From Rhodoferax sp. AJA081-3 (GTDB lineage: Bacteria > Pseudomonadota > Gammaproteobacteria > Burkholderiales > Burkholderiaceae_C), in the NCBI RefSeq assembly GCF_017798165.1, contig NZ_CP059068.1:2480001-2544000 (forward strand): 64,000 nt of DNA, in the 5' to 3' direction. Shown one piece after another: positions 32,749-40,721 of the stretch; the first letter of the stretch is position 1; each line of letters opens with the position of its first letter. The notes under the pieces were generated by a model. The model was not told the origin of the DNA. It did no database searches and saw only the letters and a list, made by a program, of their open reading frames with translations. The position numbers were made by a program, and so were the translations under genes.

Positions 32749-33027
32749 GCTGCTAATGGCAGAGGAGTAAGCGATTTCGGCACAAGACTTACCCGCCCCA
32801 TCGCTTGCTTACACCGAACTGCTGCTGTCGCACCACCTGGCTGCGCTTCCAAAACGATTCCACAAGATCACATCGCTGTGAAAGGCATTGGTCATTCATC
32901 GCTGCCGATGCCATTGCTGTTTCGATTGCTGGCCTGAGTCATGTAAGTAGGGCTCGGTTGATCCAGGTCAACCCAGCTTGCGCAGGAGCGCCTAAGCTGA
33001 AGCCTTGATCAAACGAACAAGGAAAGT
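32749..33027. other. Intergenic region with one regulatory box
   Basis: No credible coding sequence on either strand. The only recognisable element is the FNR/Anr-like dyad at 32958-32971 listed separately. Confidence 0.5.
32958..32971 (+). promoter_or_regulatory. FNR/Anr-type box upstream of small His-rich protein gene
   Basis: TTGATCCAGGTCAA matches TTGAT-N4-ATCAA at 9 of 10 positions. A TAAGCT -10-like hexamer (32993-32998) would give a start near 33006, 41.5 nt from the box centre, as expected for class II FNR activation. The gene starts at 33028 with AAGGAAAG upstream. Confidence 0.55.
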
Positions 33028-33413
33028 ATGTCCCACTACCACGCCGTTGTCTGGCTCGACCACTCTGAAGCCCACGTCATGCACATCAGCCCAGACGATG
33101 TAGAGAAATCAATCATCCACCCGCACAATCCGCACCACAAACTGCATTCACGCGCAGGCGCCGTGGGCAGCGGGCGCTCGCCAGAGGAACATAGCTACTA
33201 CCATGCAGTGGTAGAAGCGCCCAGGGCGCGCAGGAGATCCTGGTGGTTGGGCCCGCGCAGGCCAAACTGCAGCTCGTCAAGCATATCCATGCACATGACG
33301 CAACCATGGTGAACAAGGTTGTGGGCATCGAGACAGTGGACCATCCCACCGACGGCCAACTGGTGGCCTATGCGCGGAAGTACTTTGTGGCCAAAGACCG
33401 CATGCTGGCATAA
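33028..33413 (+). CDS. Small eRF1-domain-like/'translational machinery' protein
   Basis: About 128 residues with one frameshift near 33220. MSHYHAVVWLDHSEAHVMHI opens an alpha/beta fold; SHYHAVVEA, ILVVGPAQAKLQLVKHIHA, HDATMVNKVVGIETVDHPTD, GQLVAYARKYFVAKDRM follow. The pattern (nucleotide-binding-like strand, GPxxxKxxxxxHI, DHPTDGQLVAxARxYF) is that of short bacterial eRF1-domain/host-attachment-like proteins, often annotated 'translational machinery protein'; the function is unproven. TAA at 33411. Expression may be low-oxygen-induced (see box at 32958). Confidence 0.65.
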
Positions 33414-33731
33414 GTTTGCTGTGCGCCCCGCTGCGGGTGCGCCACCTTGCACCTTGGCGCGTGATCTGCATTAGCGCATAGCGCTTGGCGCCAGTCAGTG
33501 AGTGTTCGTCATTGAGACTTAGCGCAGCCTGAGCCCCGAGGTCGTGCGGGCTTTCACGTGGCGTGTGCGGACAAGAGTTTGGCGGGGAACGGCATGAACG
33601 CGGTGCTATGCGCAATGCCCTCTTCAGCTGCAAATTTCAATTGTTTACTGTGACGAATGCAGAGCGTGGTTAAGACACAAAGCGGTCACCCCTATCGCCA
33701 GGAGCCGACATTCAAACCCTTTGATTTACAG
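33414..33731. other. Intergenic, AT-richer, no gene seen
   Basis: No open frame with coding character. The 3' part (33685-33720) holds AAGCGGTCACCCCTATCGCC, loosely related to the CCGCTTTCGCCCC motif repeated in the cassette-like block to the right. Confidence 0.4.
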
Positions 33732-33842
33732 CCTCAAAACGTTGAAGTTGAGCCGCGAGCAGCGGCTGGGCACTGAAGGTCCAGAATGAAATAGGTGCCT
33801 GAAGTGGCCAGCCGTTACGAGTCCGCCTGAACGCCCGGTTTG
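33732..33842 (-). other. attC-like site following the DUF6678 gene
   Basis: Read on the minus strand it begins TCAAACCGGGCGTTCAGGCG and ends GGCTCAACTTCAACGTTTTG. The outer boxes TCAAAC and GTTTTGA are complementary with one bulge, and ACGGCTGG pairs with CCAGCCG inside. The layout (AAC core, GCGTTCA.GCGGAC, imperfect palindrome, TCAACTTCAACGTT) is that of integron attC sites. No covariance search was possible. Confidence 0.5.
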
Positions 33843-33877
33843 ACGTCATGTTGCCCACTGTATGTTTGAACCAGCCC

Positions 33878-34252
33878 CTATGTACCCCACACCCGAATGC
33901 CTTCGCGTGTGACCGAATATGGAATCTTGGCACGCTTGGCTGCGGCGACCAATTCAGCCGTGAAGTCGTGAATCTCTGGTTCCAGCAGCTTGCCGCGGCT
34001 GACCGAGAGCCTCGCTCGAATGTCGAGCCACTCGATGACTTCGCAGCCGCCGAACACATGAAAAATGTCACCATCCCAACGATCATCAGAGCTTTCGGCT
34101 TCATTGATGTCCTTGCGCCGAAAATCCACTGGCAAGTTTTCGCGATTCAACTCTTCAAAGAGACGTTCCCACTTCGTCTTGTTCAGAACGCTCACGAGTT
34201 GCTGATCGGCGAGTTCGCGAAGCAGTTCTGCGGTGCGGCGGGGTTGCGGCAT
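33878..34252 (-). CDS. DUF6678-like small protein (cassette gene E)
   Basis: 124 residues, intact frame: MPQPRRTAELLRELADQQLV, SVLNKTKWERLFEELNRENL, VDFRRKDINEAESSDDRWDG, IEWLDIRARLSVSRGKLLEP, ending REGIRVWGT. The NKTKWxxL, RxKDI, W-x-GD, EWLDIRxR pattern matches what I recall as DUF6678, of unknown role. ATG 34252 follows CGTTAGGTGTCAAACC, an attC-style terminus 10 nt upstream. It is followed by a strong attC-like palindrome. Base composition is lower in GC than core genes. Confidence 0.65.
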   Translation of the reverse strand: MPQPRRTAELLRELADQQLVSVLNKTKWERLFEELNRENLPVDFRRKDINEAESSDDRWDGDIFHVFGGCEVIEWLDIRARLSVSRGKLLEPEIHDFTAELVAAAKRAKIPYSVTREGIRVWGT

Positions 34253-34356
34253 GGTTTGACACCTAACGAATATTGAATGACACACGTCGTAAATATAGTC
34301 AGTCGGACTGGCACCGCGAAGGACCGCTTACGCCCCTGCGGACAAGGATAACGCCA

Positions 34357-34712
34357 CTAGCCGCTCCGCCGTTTCCAAATCATCCGAATCAACAGTGTGA
34401 CTGGGACAGCTATGACTGCCACGACCAGGGCGAAAACTACGCCGAGCAGTTCGCCTCCCTCTGACATGAGGTCCATTGAGCTTTCCACCTGTGAATCACT
34501 CCCCAGTAATCCGAGCCACAAAAGAAAGGCCCCGTATGCGCCGAAGGCAACTACAAGAGCCAATACACACCACTCAGCCCAGTCAGTGGGGCGGAATTCT
34601 GCGACAGCATATAGGGCGATAGCTAGGAAAGGCGTCCCCAAACTACCATGCACACGCGCACGAAAAGCTCTATGTCGAAGAGACCCTTTAGGCGTGCAAG
34701 TAGTGTCGTCAT
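34357..34712 (-). CDS. Small membrane protein (cassette gene D)
   Basis: About 118 residues. Start ATG 34712 (MTTLLARLKGLFDIELFVRV) is preferred over a far upstream in-frame ATG at 34821, because it lies 8 nt after the attC-like terminus and avoids overlapping gene C. A frameshift near 34640 joins it to FLAIALYAVAEFRPTDWAEW. Hydrophobic helices: CVLALVVAFGAYGAFLLWLG and VVFALVVAVIAVPVTLLIRM, ending WKRRSG. No family recognised. Confidence 0.55.
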
Positions 34713-34717
34713 AAGCT

Positions 34718-34803
34718 CTAAACTTTAAGCCACCAGCACGCAGCAAGCGCCGCGCAGTAGCAACCTGGTGCGGTGTGTCCGTGTGAGTCCATTGGTTAAA
34801 GTG
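34718..34803 (-). other. attC-like site between cassette genes C and D
   Basis: Minus strand 5' end CACTTTAACCAATGGACTCA contains the TAA stop of gene C inside its AAC box, as in many cassettes. The 3' end is GGTGGCTTAAAGTTTAGAGC. The inner stem GCACCAG pairs with CTGGTG around a GC-rich spacer. Gene D's ATG follows 5 nt later. Confidence 0.5.
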
Positions 34804-35203
34804 AATGCTTCTGCGCTCCACTTACAGCGGCCTCGTAATGCTCTGAGAGCATGTCAACGTAAAACCATCCGATCTTTCCGAAAACATCAAGCTCCAGGCT
34901 GACTGTGCCAGCTCCCACCGGCACTTGAATACGTTCGAAGTCTCGGACTTCGAGAAGTTGGCGTTGCTCAAGCGTAAGGCGAGGAACAGGATACGCCAGA
35001 AAAGAATAGGAGTCAGGAGCTCCCGCAATGAGCTGAGGCGGGAGGACCACGCGTACTATTTCCTCCGCAAGGTCTGATCGACCGATCACCCTGCAGCCAT
35101 TCGTCACCGCACTCGCGAAGGCAGGACAGACGTCAGCAAGAAACGGTCGATCAACGAGAAATGGGTCTGTCATGCGTTTCAGGGTAAAATGACCGCGGGC
35201 CAT
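34796..35203 (-). CDS. Hypothetical protein (cassette gene C)
   Basis: About 135 residues from ATG 35203, or 125 from ATG 35173 (MTDPFLVDRPFLADVCPAFA). Segments: VIGRSDLAEEIVRVVLPPQL, DSYSFLAYPVPRLTLEQRQL, ERIQVPVGAGTVSLELDVFG, KIGWFYVDMLSEHYEAAVSG. Looks like a soluble alpha+beta protein; no family recognised. Intact frame. Its stop codon lies within the attC-like site at 34718-34803. Confidence 0.6.
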   Translation of the reverse strand: MARGHFTLKRMTDPFLVDRPFLADVCPAFASAVTNGCRVIGRSDLAEEIVRVVLPPQLIAGAPDSYSFLAYPVPRLTLEQRQLLEVRDFERIQVPVGAGTVSLELDVFGKIGWFYVDMLSEHYEAAVSGAQKHSL

Positions 35204-35240
35204 CACTTATACACGCCGCATCGAACATTAACGATGGGCG

Positions 35241-35385
35241 GCGAGCTACGGCGGTTTTGCGACTTGTCAAAGACGGCCTTCAATGAACCTCATATTGGCT
35301 ATCGTACTTTGTACCAGACTCGCTCGCGGGAAGACCGCTTTCGCCCCAAAGCAAGCCTGCAGTTTGAATGCGGTTCATAGCTCGC
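35241..35385. repeat. Inverted-repeat region between cassette genes B and C
   Basis: GCGAGCTA (35241-35248) and TAGCTCGC (35378-35385) are perfect 8-bp inverted arms. CATTAACG just outside the left arm and CTAACAATG outside the right arm resemble attC end boxes but do not pair cleanly. A CCGCTTTCGCCCC motif (35336-35348) lies inside. Confidence 0.4.
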
Positions 35386-35388
35386 ACT

Positions 35389-35747
35389 CTAACAATGAAG
35401 CACTCCAGCGTCCCCATTGTCAATGCACATATCCACGAGAAACTCGCGAGTGACAAACGGCGCAAGGGCAAGACTCCCAGCAAGCGCAAGCATCAGCCAC
35501 GACACTGTGCCAATTTGCGGAAATCTGCCGAGGGCTCTAAACGCACCAATCGCACCAAACAGCGAAGCACCGGACAACAGCAAAGATGCCAATGCTCTGC
35601 GTTCCCAACCCAGTTTGTGCGGCCCGGGCGGTCCTCCGGCTACCCATACACCAAAAACGCGTCGTTCAAGAAGAATAGCGAAACGACACACAAGACCAAC
35701 AAGACAAGCCATCGGGCAATCGCTGAAGTGAGTATTCTGGTGTACAT
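35389..35747 (-). CDS. Small membrane protein (cassette gene B)
   Basis: About 119 residues. MYTRILTSAIARWLVLLVLC, VVSLFFLNDAFLVYG, then after one frameshift near 35645 AGGPPGPHKLGWERRALASL, LLSGASLFGAIGAF, GTVSWLMLALAGSLALAPFV, ending NGDAGVLHC. Three predicted membrane helices. The start ATG directly abuts the attC-like terminus AAGTCGC. No family recognised. Confidence 0.55.
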
Positions 35748-35902
35748 GCGACTTACTGAGGTTGCTGATGGGCCATTTTCGATGGCCCACGACGATTTGA
35801 ACATCGCCAAATTGGGGAGTCACTGGGAAGGCCGCTATCGCCCCGATGCAGCGTCGATATCAGACAATGCTCCCGTCAGCGACGAGCCACCAGTTAAGTC
35901 GC
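35748..35902 (-). other. attC-like site between cassette genes A and B
   Basis: Minus strand begins GCGACTTAACTGGTGG and ends CTCAGTAAGTCGC, an inverted repeat that becomes a perfect 12-bp pair if one T is restored (CAGT[T]AAGTCGC). An internal hairpin TGGGCCAT/ATGGCCCA lies near the 3' end. About 155 nt long, at the upper limit for attC. Gene B starts immediately after. Confidence 0.5.
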
Positions 35903-35955
35903 ATTCGGTTGCCGCCCTTGCAGAAACACTCGCCAAGTCAACCAGGACATGGCTG

Positions 35956-36303
35956 CTAAGGCTGACGCATCACCCAGGCCGTTAAAAGAGTTGACCATGA
36001 GTACTCAATACGACCTTGCGGATAGTGCTGGTTGTACACAAGGATACTCCCCAATAACAAGCACTCATAAATCGAAATACTCAAGAACGCGAAGATAATA
36101 CTGCGCGTTCCGGCAGTGAAGGCGATGAGAACGGAGCACACTGCAAACAGCAGCGTCGTAGCAACGACCGAGTGTGTGCGGTAGGAGAAGTCAGGCATCA
36201 AGAAACTCACGGGGACGACCCACCAAGTCCAATAGAGCCAGAGGACGCCCACTATGATTGCACCGAGCGCTGCGACCACCGTGGAATAGGCACGGACTTT
36301 CAT
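35956..36303 (-). CDS. Small membrane protein (cassette gene A)
   Basis: 115 residues, intact. MKVRAYSTVVAALGAIIVGV, LWLYWTWWVVPVSFLMPDFS, SVVATTLLFAVCSVLIAFTA, RSIIFAFLSISIYECLLLGS, ending WSTLLTAWVMRQP. Three to four membrane helices; no family recognised. ATG 36303 comes 3 nt after an attC-type terminus (CGTTAAATCGC), and a small CCGCA/TGCGG hairpin lies just upstream. Confidence 0.6.
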   Translation of the reverse strand: MKVRAYSTVVAALGAIIVGVLWLYWTWWVVPVSFLMPDFSYRTHSVVATTLLFAVCSVLIAFTAGTRSIIFAFLSISIYECLLLGSILVYNQHYPQGRIEYSWSTLLTAWVMRQP

Positions 36304-36577
36304 GCGATTTAACGAAATGCATGCCGCAAAATCTGCGGATTAATCTGGGCGCTGCGGTATAAGCTGGCCATGAATTCCCTAAAAAGTGGCTTGCAGCCTT
36401 GCTCGCAGAAGCTCCCCTAATCTTTATACAAGTATAAAAATTCCAACAAAGCCGCAGGCTGTACCTCGACGATTCTAGACTTCAACTGCATTTAAGAGCA
36501 TCGAACGAACGCCCGCTTTCGCCCCACAACGGACTTACACGGCTTCTCAAACCAAGCACGCTCTGCCACCGACCAAC
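36304..36577. other. Intergenic boundary of the cassette-like block
   Basis: No convincing gene, attI site or integrase. It contains the fourth CCGCTTTCGCCCC motif (36512-36524) and CCGCA-GATTT-TGCGG (minus strand, ~36325-36339). AT-rich tracts (TTTATACAAGTATAAAAATT, 36422-36441) may hold a promoter for the leftward genes. Confidence 0.4.
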
Positions 36578-37703
36578 TCACCCAATCTTGTCCAAAGCCG
36601 CTTCCAACTGCGCCACCGTGCGGTCCACGTTGTGCAACTTCTCCAGCCCAAACAAGCCCACGCGGAAAGTGCTGAAATCCGCCGGCTCGTCACACTGCAA
36701 AGGCACACCGGCCGCAGTCTGCAGACCCACTGCCAGAAACTTCTTGCTGTTCTGCATGCCTGGGTCTTCGGTGTAACTCACCACCACGCCCGGGGCCTTA
36801 AACCCTTCCGCAGCCACGCTGACGATACCTTTGCTCTCGAACAGCGCGCGAACTTTGTTGCCCAGATCCATCTGCTCGGCGCGCACCTTCTCAAAGCCGT
36901 AGTTGCGTGTTTCCTGCATGACCTCGCGCAGGCGGGTCAACGCGTCGGTGGGCATGGTGGCGTGGTACATGTGGGCGCCGCCTTCGTAGGCTTCCATGAT
37001 CTGCAGCCACTTCTTCAAATCGCAGGCAAAGCTGGTGCTGGTGGTGCTGTCGATGGCGGCGCGGGCGCGTTCGCTCAGGCAGACCATGGCGCAGCAGGGT
37101 GAACCGCTCCAGCCTTTTGCGGCGCGCTGACCAACACGTCCACACCAGTCGCTTCCATATCCACCCACATGGCGCCGGATGCAATGCAGTCCAGCACAAA
37201 CAGGCCGCCCACGGCGTGCACGGCGTCACTCACGGCACGCAGGTAGTCGTCGGGCAGGATCATGCCGGCGGCGGTTTCCACGTGCGGGGCGAACACCACA
37301 TCGGGCTTCTCGCGGGCGATGGTTGCGACCACTTCTTCTACCGGGCATGGAATCCATTGCGCCTGTTTGCCTTCGCCCACACGGCGGGCCTTCAGCACGG
37401 TGGATGCGCTGGGGATGCGGCCCATGTCAAAATTTGCGTCCAGCGGTAGCTGAACCAGCCATTGCGGATGACCAGTGTTTTCTTGTCGGTGGCGAACTGG
37501 CGGGCCACGGCCTCCATGCCAAAGGTGCCGCTGCCAGGCACCAGAATGGCAGACTTGGCGTGGTAGACCTCTTTCAAGATCGCCGAGATGTCTTTCATGA
37601 CGCCCTGGAAGCGCTGCGACATGTGGTTGAGCGCGCGGTCGGTGTAGACCACCGAAAATTCAAGCAGGCCCTCGGGGTCGATCTGGGGCAATAGTCCGGG
37701 CAT
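36578..37703 (-). CDS. Class V aminotransferase (alanine-glyoxylate type)
   Basis: About 375 residues, PLP-dependent. Start ATG 37703 (MPGLLPQIDPEGLLEFSVVY) has AAGGAG 7 nt upstream. Landmarks: ALNHMSQRFQGVMKDISAIL, ILVPGSGTFGMEAVARQFAT, VFAPHVETAAGMILPDDYLR, VLDCIASGAMWVDMEATGVD (PLP Asp region), VLVSAPQKA then WSGSPCCAMV (PLP Lys in SAPQK). Ends AALDKIG. Frameshifts at ~37420 and ~37110. Family members act on glyoxylate, serine or ureidoglycine; not distinguishable here. Confidence 0.85.
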
Positions 37704-37808
37704 GGTGGTCTCCTTGGCGTCGGGTTTTATAGCGGAGGGGCAGCTTAGCATGGGCGGCCAAGCCCTTCGCACCGTCGGCCTACCCAGCCTCCCCGCGCCT
37801 ACCAGGTG

Positions 37809-39612
37809 TCAATACTGGGGCCAGGGGCATGGGGTCTCACGACCCGCCTGCAAACCACGCAGCAGCCAGGCCCGCGTGTCGGCCGGGTCGATCACCGCAT
37901 CAATCTCTAGCGTGGCGGCCATGTTCATGGCGCTACCGTTGTCGTATTGGCGGGCCACCAGTTGGTCGTACAGGGCCTGGCGCTCGGTGCCCCGGGCACG
38001 GCTTCCAGCTCCTTCTTGAAGCCCAGTCGCACCGCGCCCTCCAGCCCCATGGCACCAAACTCGCCAGTGGGCCAGGCCACGGTGAAGAGTGGGGAATGAA
38101 AACCACCCGCGGTCATGCCCATGGCCCCAGGCCATAACCCTTGCGCAAGACCACGCTCAGGAACGGCACACGCAAATGCGCCGCAGCGATGAACAGCCGG
38201 CTGACATGGCGCATCTGGGCCGTGGCTTCGGTATCCGGCCCGACCATGAAGCCGGGTGTGTCCACCAGGCTGATGAGGGCAGGCCGTGGGCATTACACAG
38301 CTGCATGAAACGTGCGGCTTTGTCGGCGGCGTCGGCATCTATCGCGCCGCCCAGGTGCAGCGGTTGTTGGCCAGCAGGCCAACGGGTCGGCCTTCGATGC
38401 GGGCCAGCGCGGTGTGGATGCCTTTGCCAAAGCCGGTGCGTATTTCCAGCAGCGAATCCACGTCGGCAATGCCTTGCAGTGCGGCACGGGTGTCGTAGAC
38501 GCGCAGGCGGTTCTCGGGCACCACGTCGCGCAGGGCCAACGCGGGGGTGCGCTGAATTCTTTGAGAGGTCCTTGGAAGAACGACAGGTAATGCCGCGCTG
38601 CGGCCACAGCCTGCGCCTCGTCATCCACCAATATGTCGATGACACCATTGCCATGCTGCACACTGGAAGGGCCAATCTGTTCGGGCTTGAAGACGCCAAG
38701 GCCACCACCCTCCACCATAGCCGGGCCGCCCATGCCGATGTTGCTGGCCCGGGTGGCGATGATGACGTCACTGCAACCCAGGAGCGCCGCGTTGCCGGCA
38801 AAACAACGCCCGGCGACGATGCCACCACCGGCACCTGGCCGTTGAGCCGCGCATAACTGGCAAAGGTGGCCACGTGCAGGCCGGCCACAATGGGCATGTC
38901 CACATCTCCGGGCGGCCGCCGCCGCCTTCGGCAAACAGCACCACCGGCAGCTTGTTTTGCAGCGCAATGCCCAGCATGCGGTCGGTCTTCTGGTGGTTGC
39001 GCATGCCTTGCGTGCCGGCCAGCACGGTGGCGTCGTAGGACATGGCGACGATGGACTGGCCATTGACCTGGCCCAGGCCGGTGACCATGCCGTCGGCCGG
39101 GGTGTTCTGGATCAGGTCTTCTGTTGTGCGGCGGCTGCGCTGGGCGGCCACGGCCAGCGCGCCGTATTCTGTGAAGCTGCCAGCGTCGCACAGGTCGGCG
39201 ATGTTCTCACGGGCGCTGCGCAAGCCCTGGGCGTGGCGCTTGGCCATGGCCTCGGGGCGGCTGGCGTCTTGGGTGAAGGCTTGGCGGGCCAGCAACTTGT
39301 GCAGGTCGGCACGCGGCGCCTCCGCTGCCGCAGGGTCCAGAGCCCGTTCAGCGGAAGTGTTGTGAGCGATTTTGGCCTCTAGCCCCGTGGAATATCACTA
39401 GTTAGCTCCCAAATTAATAGCACCTCATCTGCATCAACCATTTCCCCGGTGCAAACAGCAGCTCGGTGATACGCCCTGCAGACTCGGCGCGCACCTCGTG
39501 CTCCATCTTCATAGCCTCCAGGATCACGACCACATCGCCGGGGCGTACGGCATCGCCGGGTACGACCAGCCATTGGACAATCTGGGCCTGCAGGGGAGCG
39601 GATGTGGGTCAT
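37809..39612 (-). CDS. Biotin-carboxyltransferase fusion (acyl-CoA carboxylase type)
   Basis: About 600 residues after bridging many frameshifts. N-terminal biotinyl domain: QIVQWLVVPGDAVRPGDVVV, ILEAMKMEHEVRAESAGR (biotinylated Lys in EAMKMEHE). Then a linker partly made of a family-B repeat (39374-39420), then the carboxyltransferase: ARENIADLCDAGSFTEYGAL, GMVTGLGQVNGQSIVAMSYD, NIGMGGPAMVEGGGLGVF, GRPVGLLANN, LISLVDTPGFMVG, KGYGLGAMGMTAGG. Transfers CO2 from biotin to an acyl-CoA. The apparent TAG in the linker disappears if GGGG is read GGGGG. No biotin carboxylase is in the window. Divergent from asparaginase. Confidence 0.85.
39374..39420 (+). repeat. Interspersed repeat family B, copy in the biotin-CT linker
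   Basis: GGCCTCTAGCCCCGTGGAAT, then ATCACTAGTTAGCTCCCAAA, then TTAATAG. On the minus strand, with one G restored, it is translated IWELTSDIPRGLEAK within the fusion protein. Confidence 0.7.
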
Positions 39613-39617
39613 GGCGG

Positions 39618-39696
39618 GATTGTGGAGCAAGGCATTTGGTTAACGCGTCAAGCGAGCGACAGGCGGAATGGGGCGTCCGATTTTTGCTCCACAATC
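39618..39696. promoter_or_regulatory. Perfect inverted repeat in divergent promoter region
   Basis: GATTGTGGAGCAA (39618-39630) and TTGCTCCACAATC (39684-39696) are perfect 13-bp inverted arms. Each arm ends exactly 5 nt before a start codon: ATG 39612 (biotin-CT, minus) and ATG 39702 (asparaginase, plus). The two genes therefore share the same 5' leader and perhaps the same post-transcriptional or operator control. Neither leader has a purine-rich ribosome site. Confidence 0.6.
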
Positions 39697-39701
39697 GCGG
39701 C

Positions 39702-40705
39702 ATGCAACACACCCCACTGATAGAAATGACCCGCGGTGGCACCCTGGAGAACCAGCACTTTGGCTCGGTTGCCGTGGTCAACACCCAGGGCCAACTGCTG
39801 GCCCATGCCGGTGATCCGCATTGGATGACCTTCACCCGCTCCACGCTGAAGGCGCTGCAGGCCCTGCCCTTTGTCGAGGCTGGTGGCCCCAACACTTTGG
39901 CTTCACGCCCGAACACGTGGCCCTGCTGTGCGCCAGCCGCAGCGGTGAGCCCATGCATGTGCAAGCCGCGCAGCAGATGCTGGAGAAGGCCGGCCAGACC
40001 TACAAGGTGCTGCGCTGCGGCTGCCATGTGCCCTACCATTTTGAGAACACCGGAAAGGCCCCTAGCCCCGGTGAAACCTTTGATGAGCGCTACAACAACT
40101 GTAGCGGCAAACATGCTGGCTTTGTCGCCTACTGCGTGCAGCACGGCCTCTCCCTGGACAACTACGAGTCGCCCGACCATCCCCTGCAGCGGGCGATTCG
40201 CCGCGATGTGGCCCGCGCCGTGGGCATGGACGCCAACGATATGAAGCTGGGTGTGGACGGCTGCTCGGCCCCAACTACGCGATGCCGCTGTCCGCTGGCC
40301 ACGGGTTATGCCCGCCTGGCCAGCGGCGCCGCCGACACGCAGTTTGGCAACAGCTTTGCCCAGCTCAGCACCGCCATGACCGCCCACCCAGATCTGGTTA
40401 GCGGCACTGGCCGCAACGACAAGGCCTTTATGGAAGCGGGCAAAGGCGACTGGGTCACCAAGGTGGGGGCCGACGGTGTGCAGGTAGTGGGCAGCGTGAG
40501 CCGCGGCCAGGCCTTTGCGCTGAAGATCATCGACGCCAACAAGCCCGCGCTGTTTGCCGCCAGTGTGGAGGTGCTGGAGCAACTGGGCTGGCTGGACGAC
40601 GCCCAACGCGAAGCACTGCGCCCCTGGCGTGCACAAGCCATCATCAATGCCCGTGGCATCCAGGTCGGCGAGCGCCGCCCGGCCTTCCAATTGCAAACCC
40701 CTTAA
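39702..40705 (+). CDS. Asparaginase, Rhizobium-type (asparaginase II family)
   Basis: About 334 residues. MQHTPLIEMTRGGTLENQHF, SVAVVNTQGQLLAHAGDPHW, FTRSTLKALQALPFVEAGG, then HFGFTPEHVALLCASRSGEP, NNCSGKHAGFVAYC (SGKHxG, family core), GVDGCSAP. Hydrolyses Asn to Asp and ammonia. Frameshifts at ~39890 and ~40270. It is followed 16 nt later by arginase, so an amino-acid nitrogen-release operon is likely. Confidence 0.88.
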
Positions 40706-40721
40706 AGCAGCTATACCCACC

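Noticed and set aside
34253..34356. attC-like site between genes D and E
   Set aside because: The 3' terminus CGTTAGGTG is good, but I could not find a complementary 5' box (only GCGTTATCC), so it is not annotated as a site.
34357..34821. Gene D starting at ATG 34821
   Set aside because: It would translate the attC-like site and overlap gene C; the ATG at 34712 follows the site and gives a natural membrane-protein N-terminus after one frameshift.
36304..36577. Integron integrase or attI next to the cassette-like block
   Set aside because: No tyrosine recombinase frame or primary recombination site is visible; if this is an integron relic it lacks its platform in this window.
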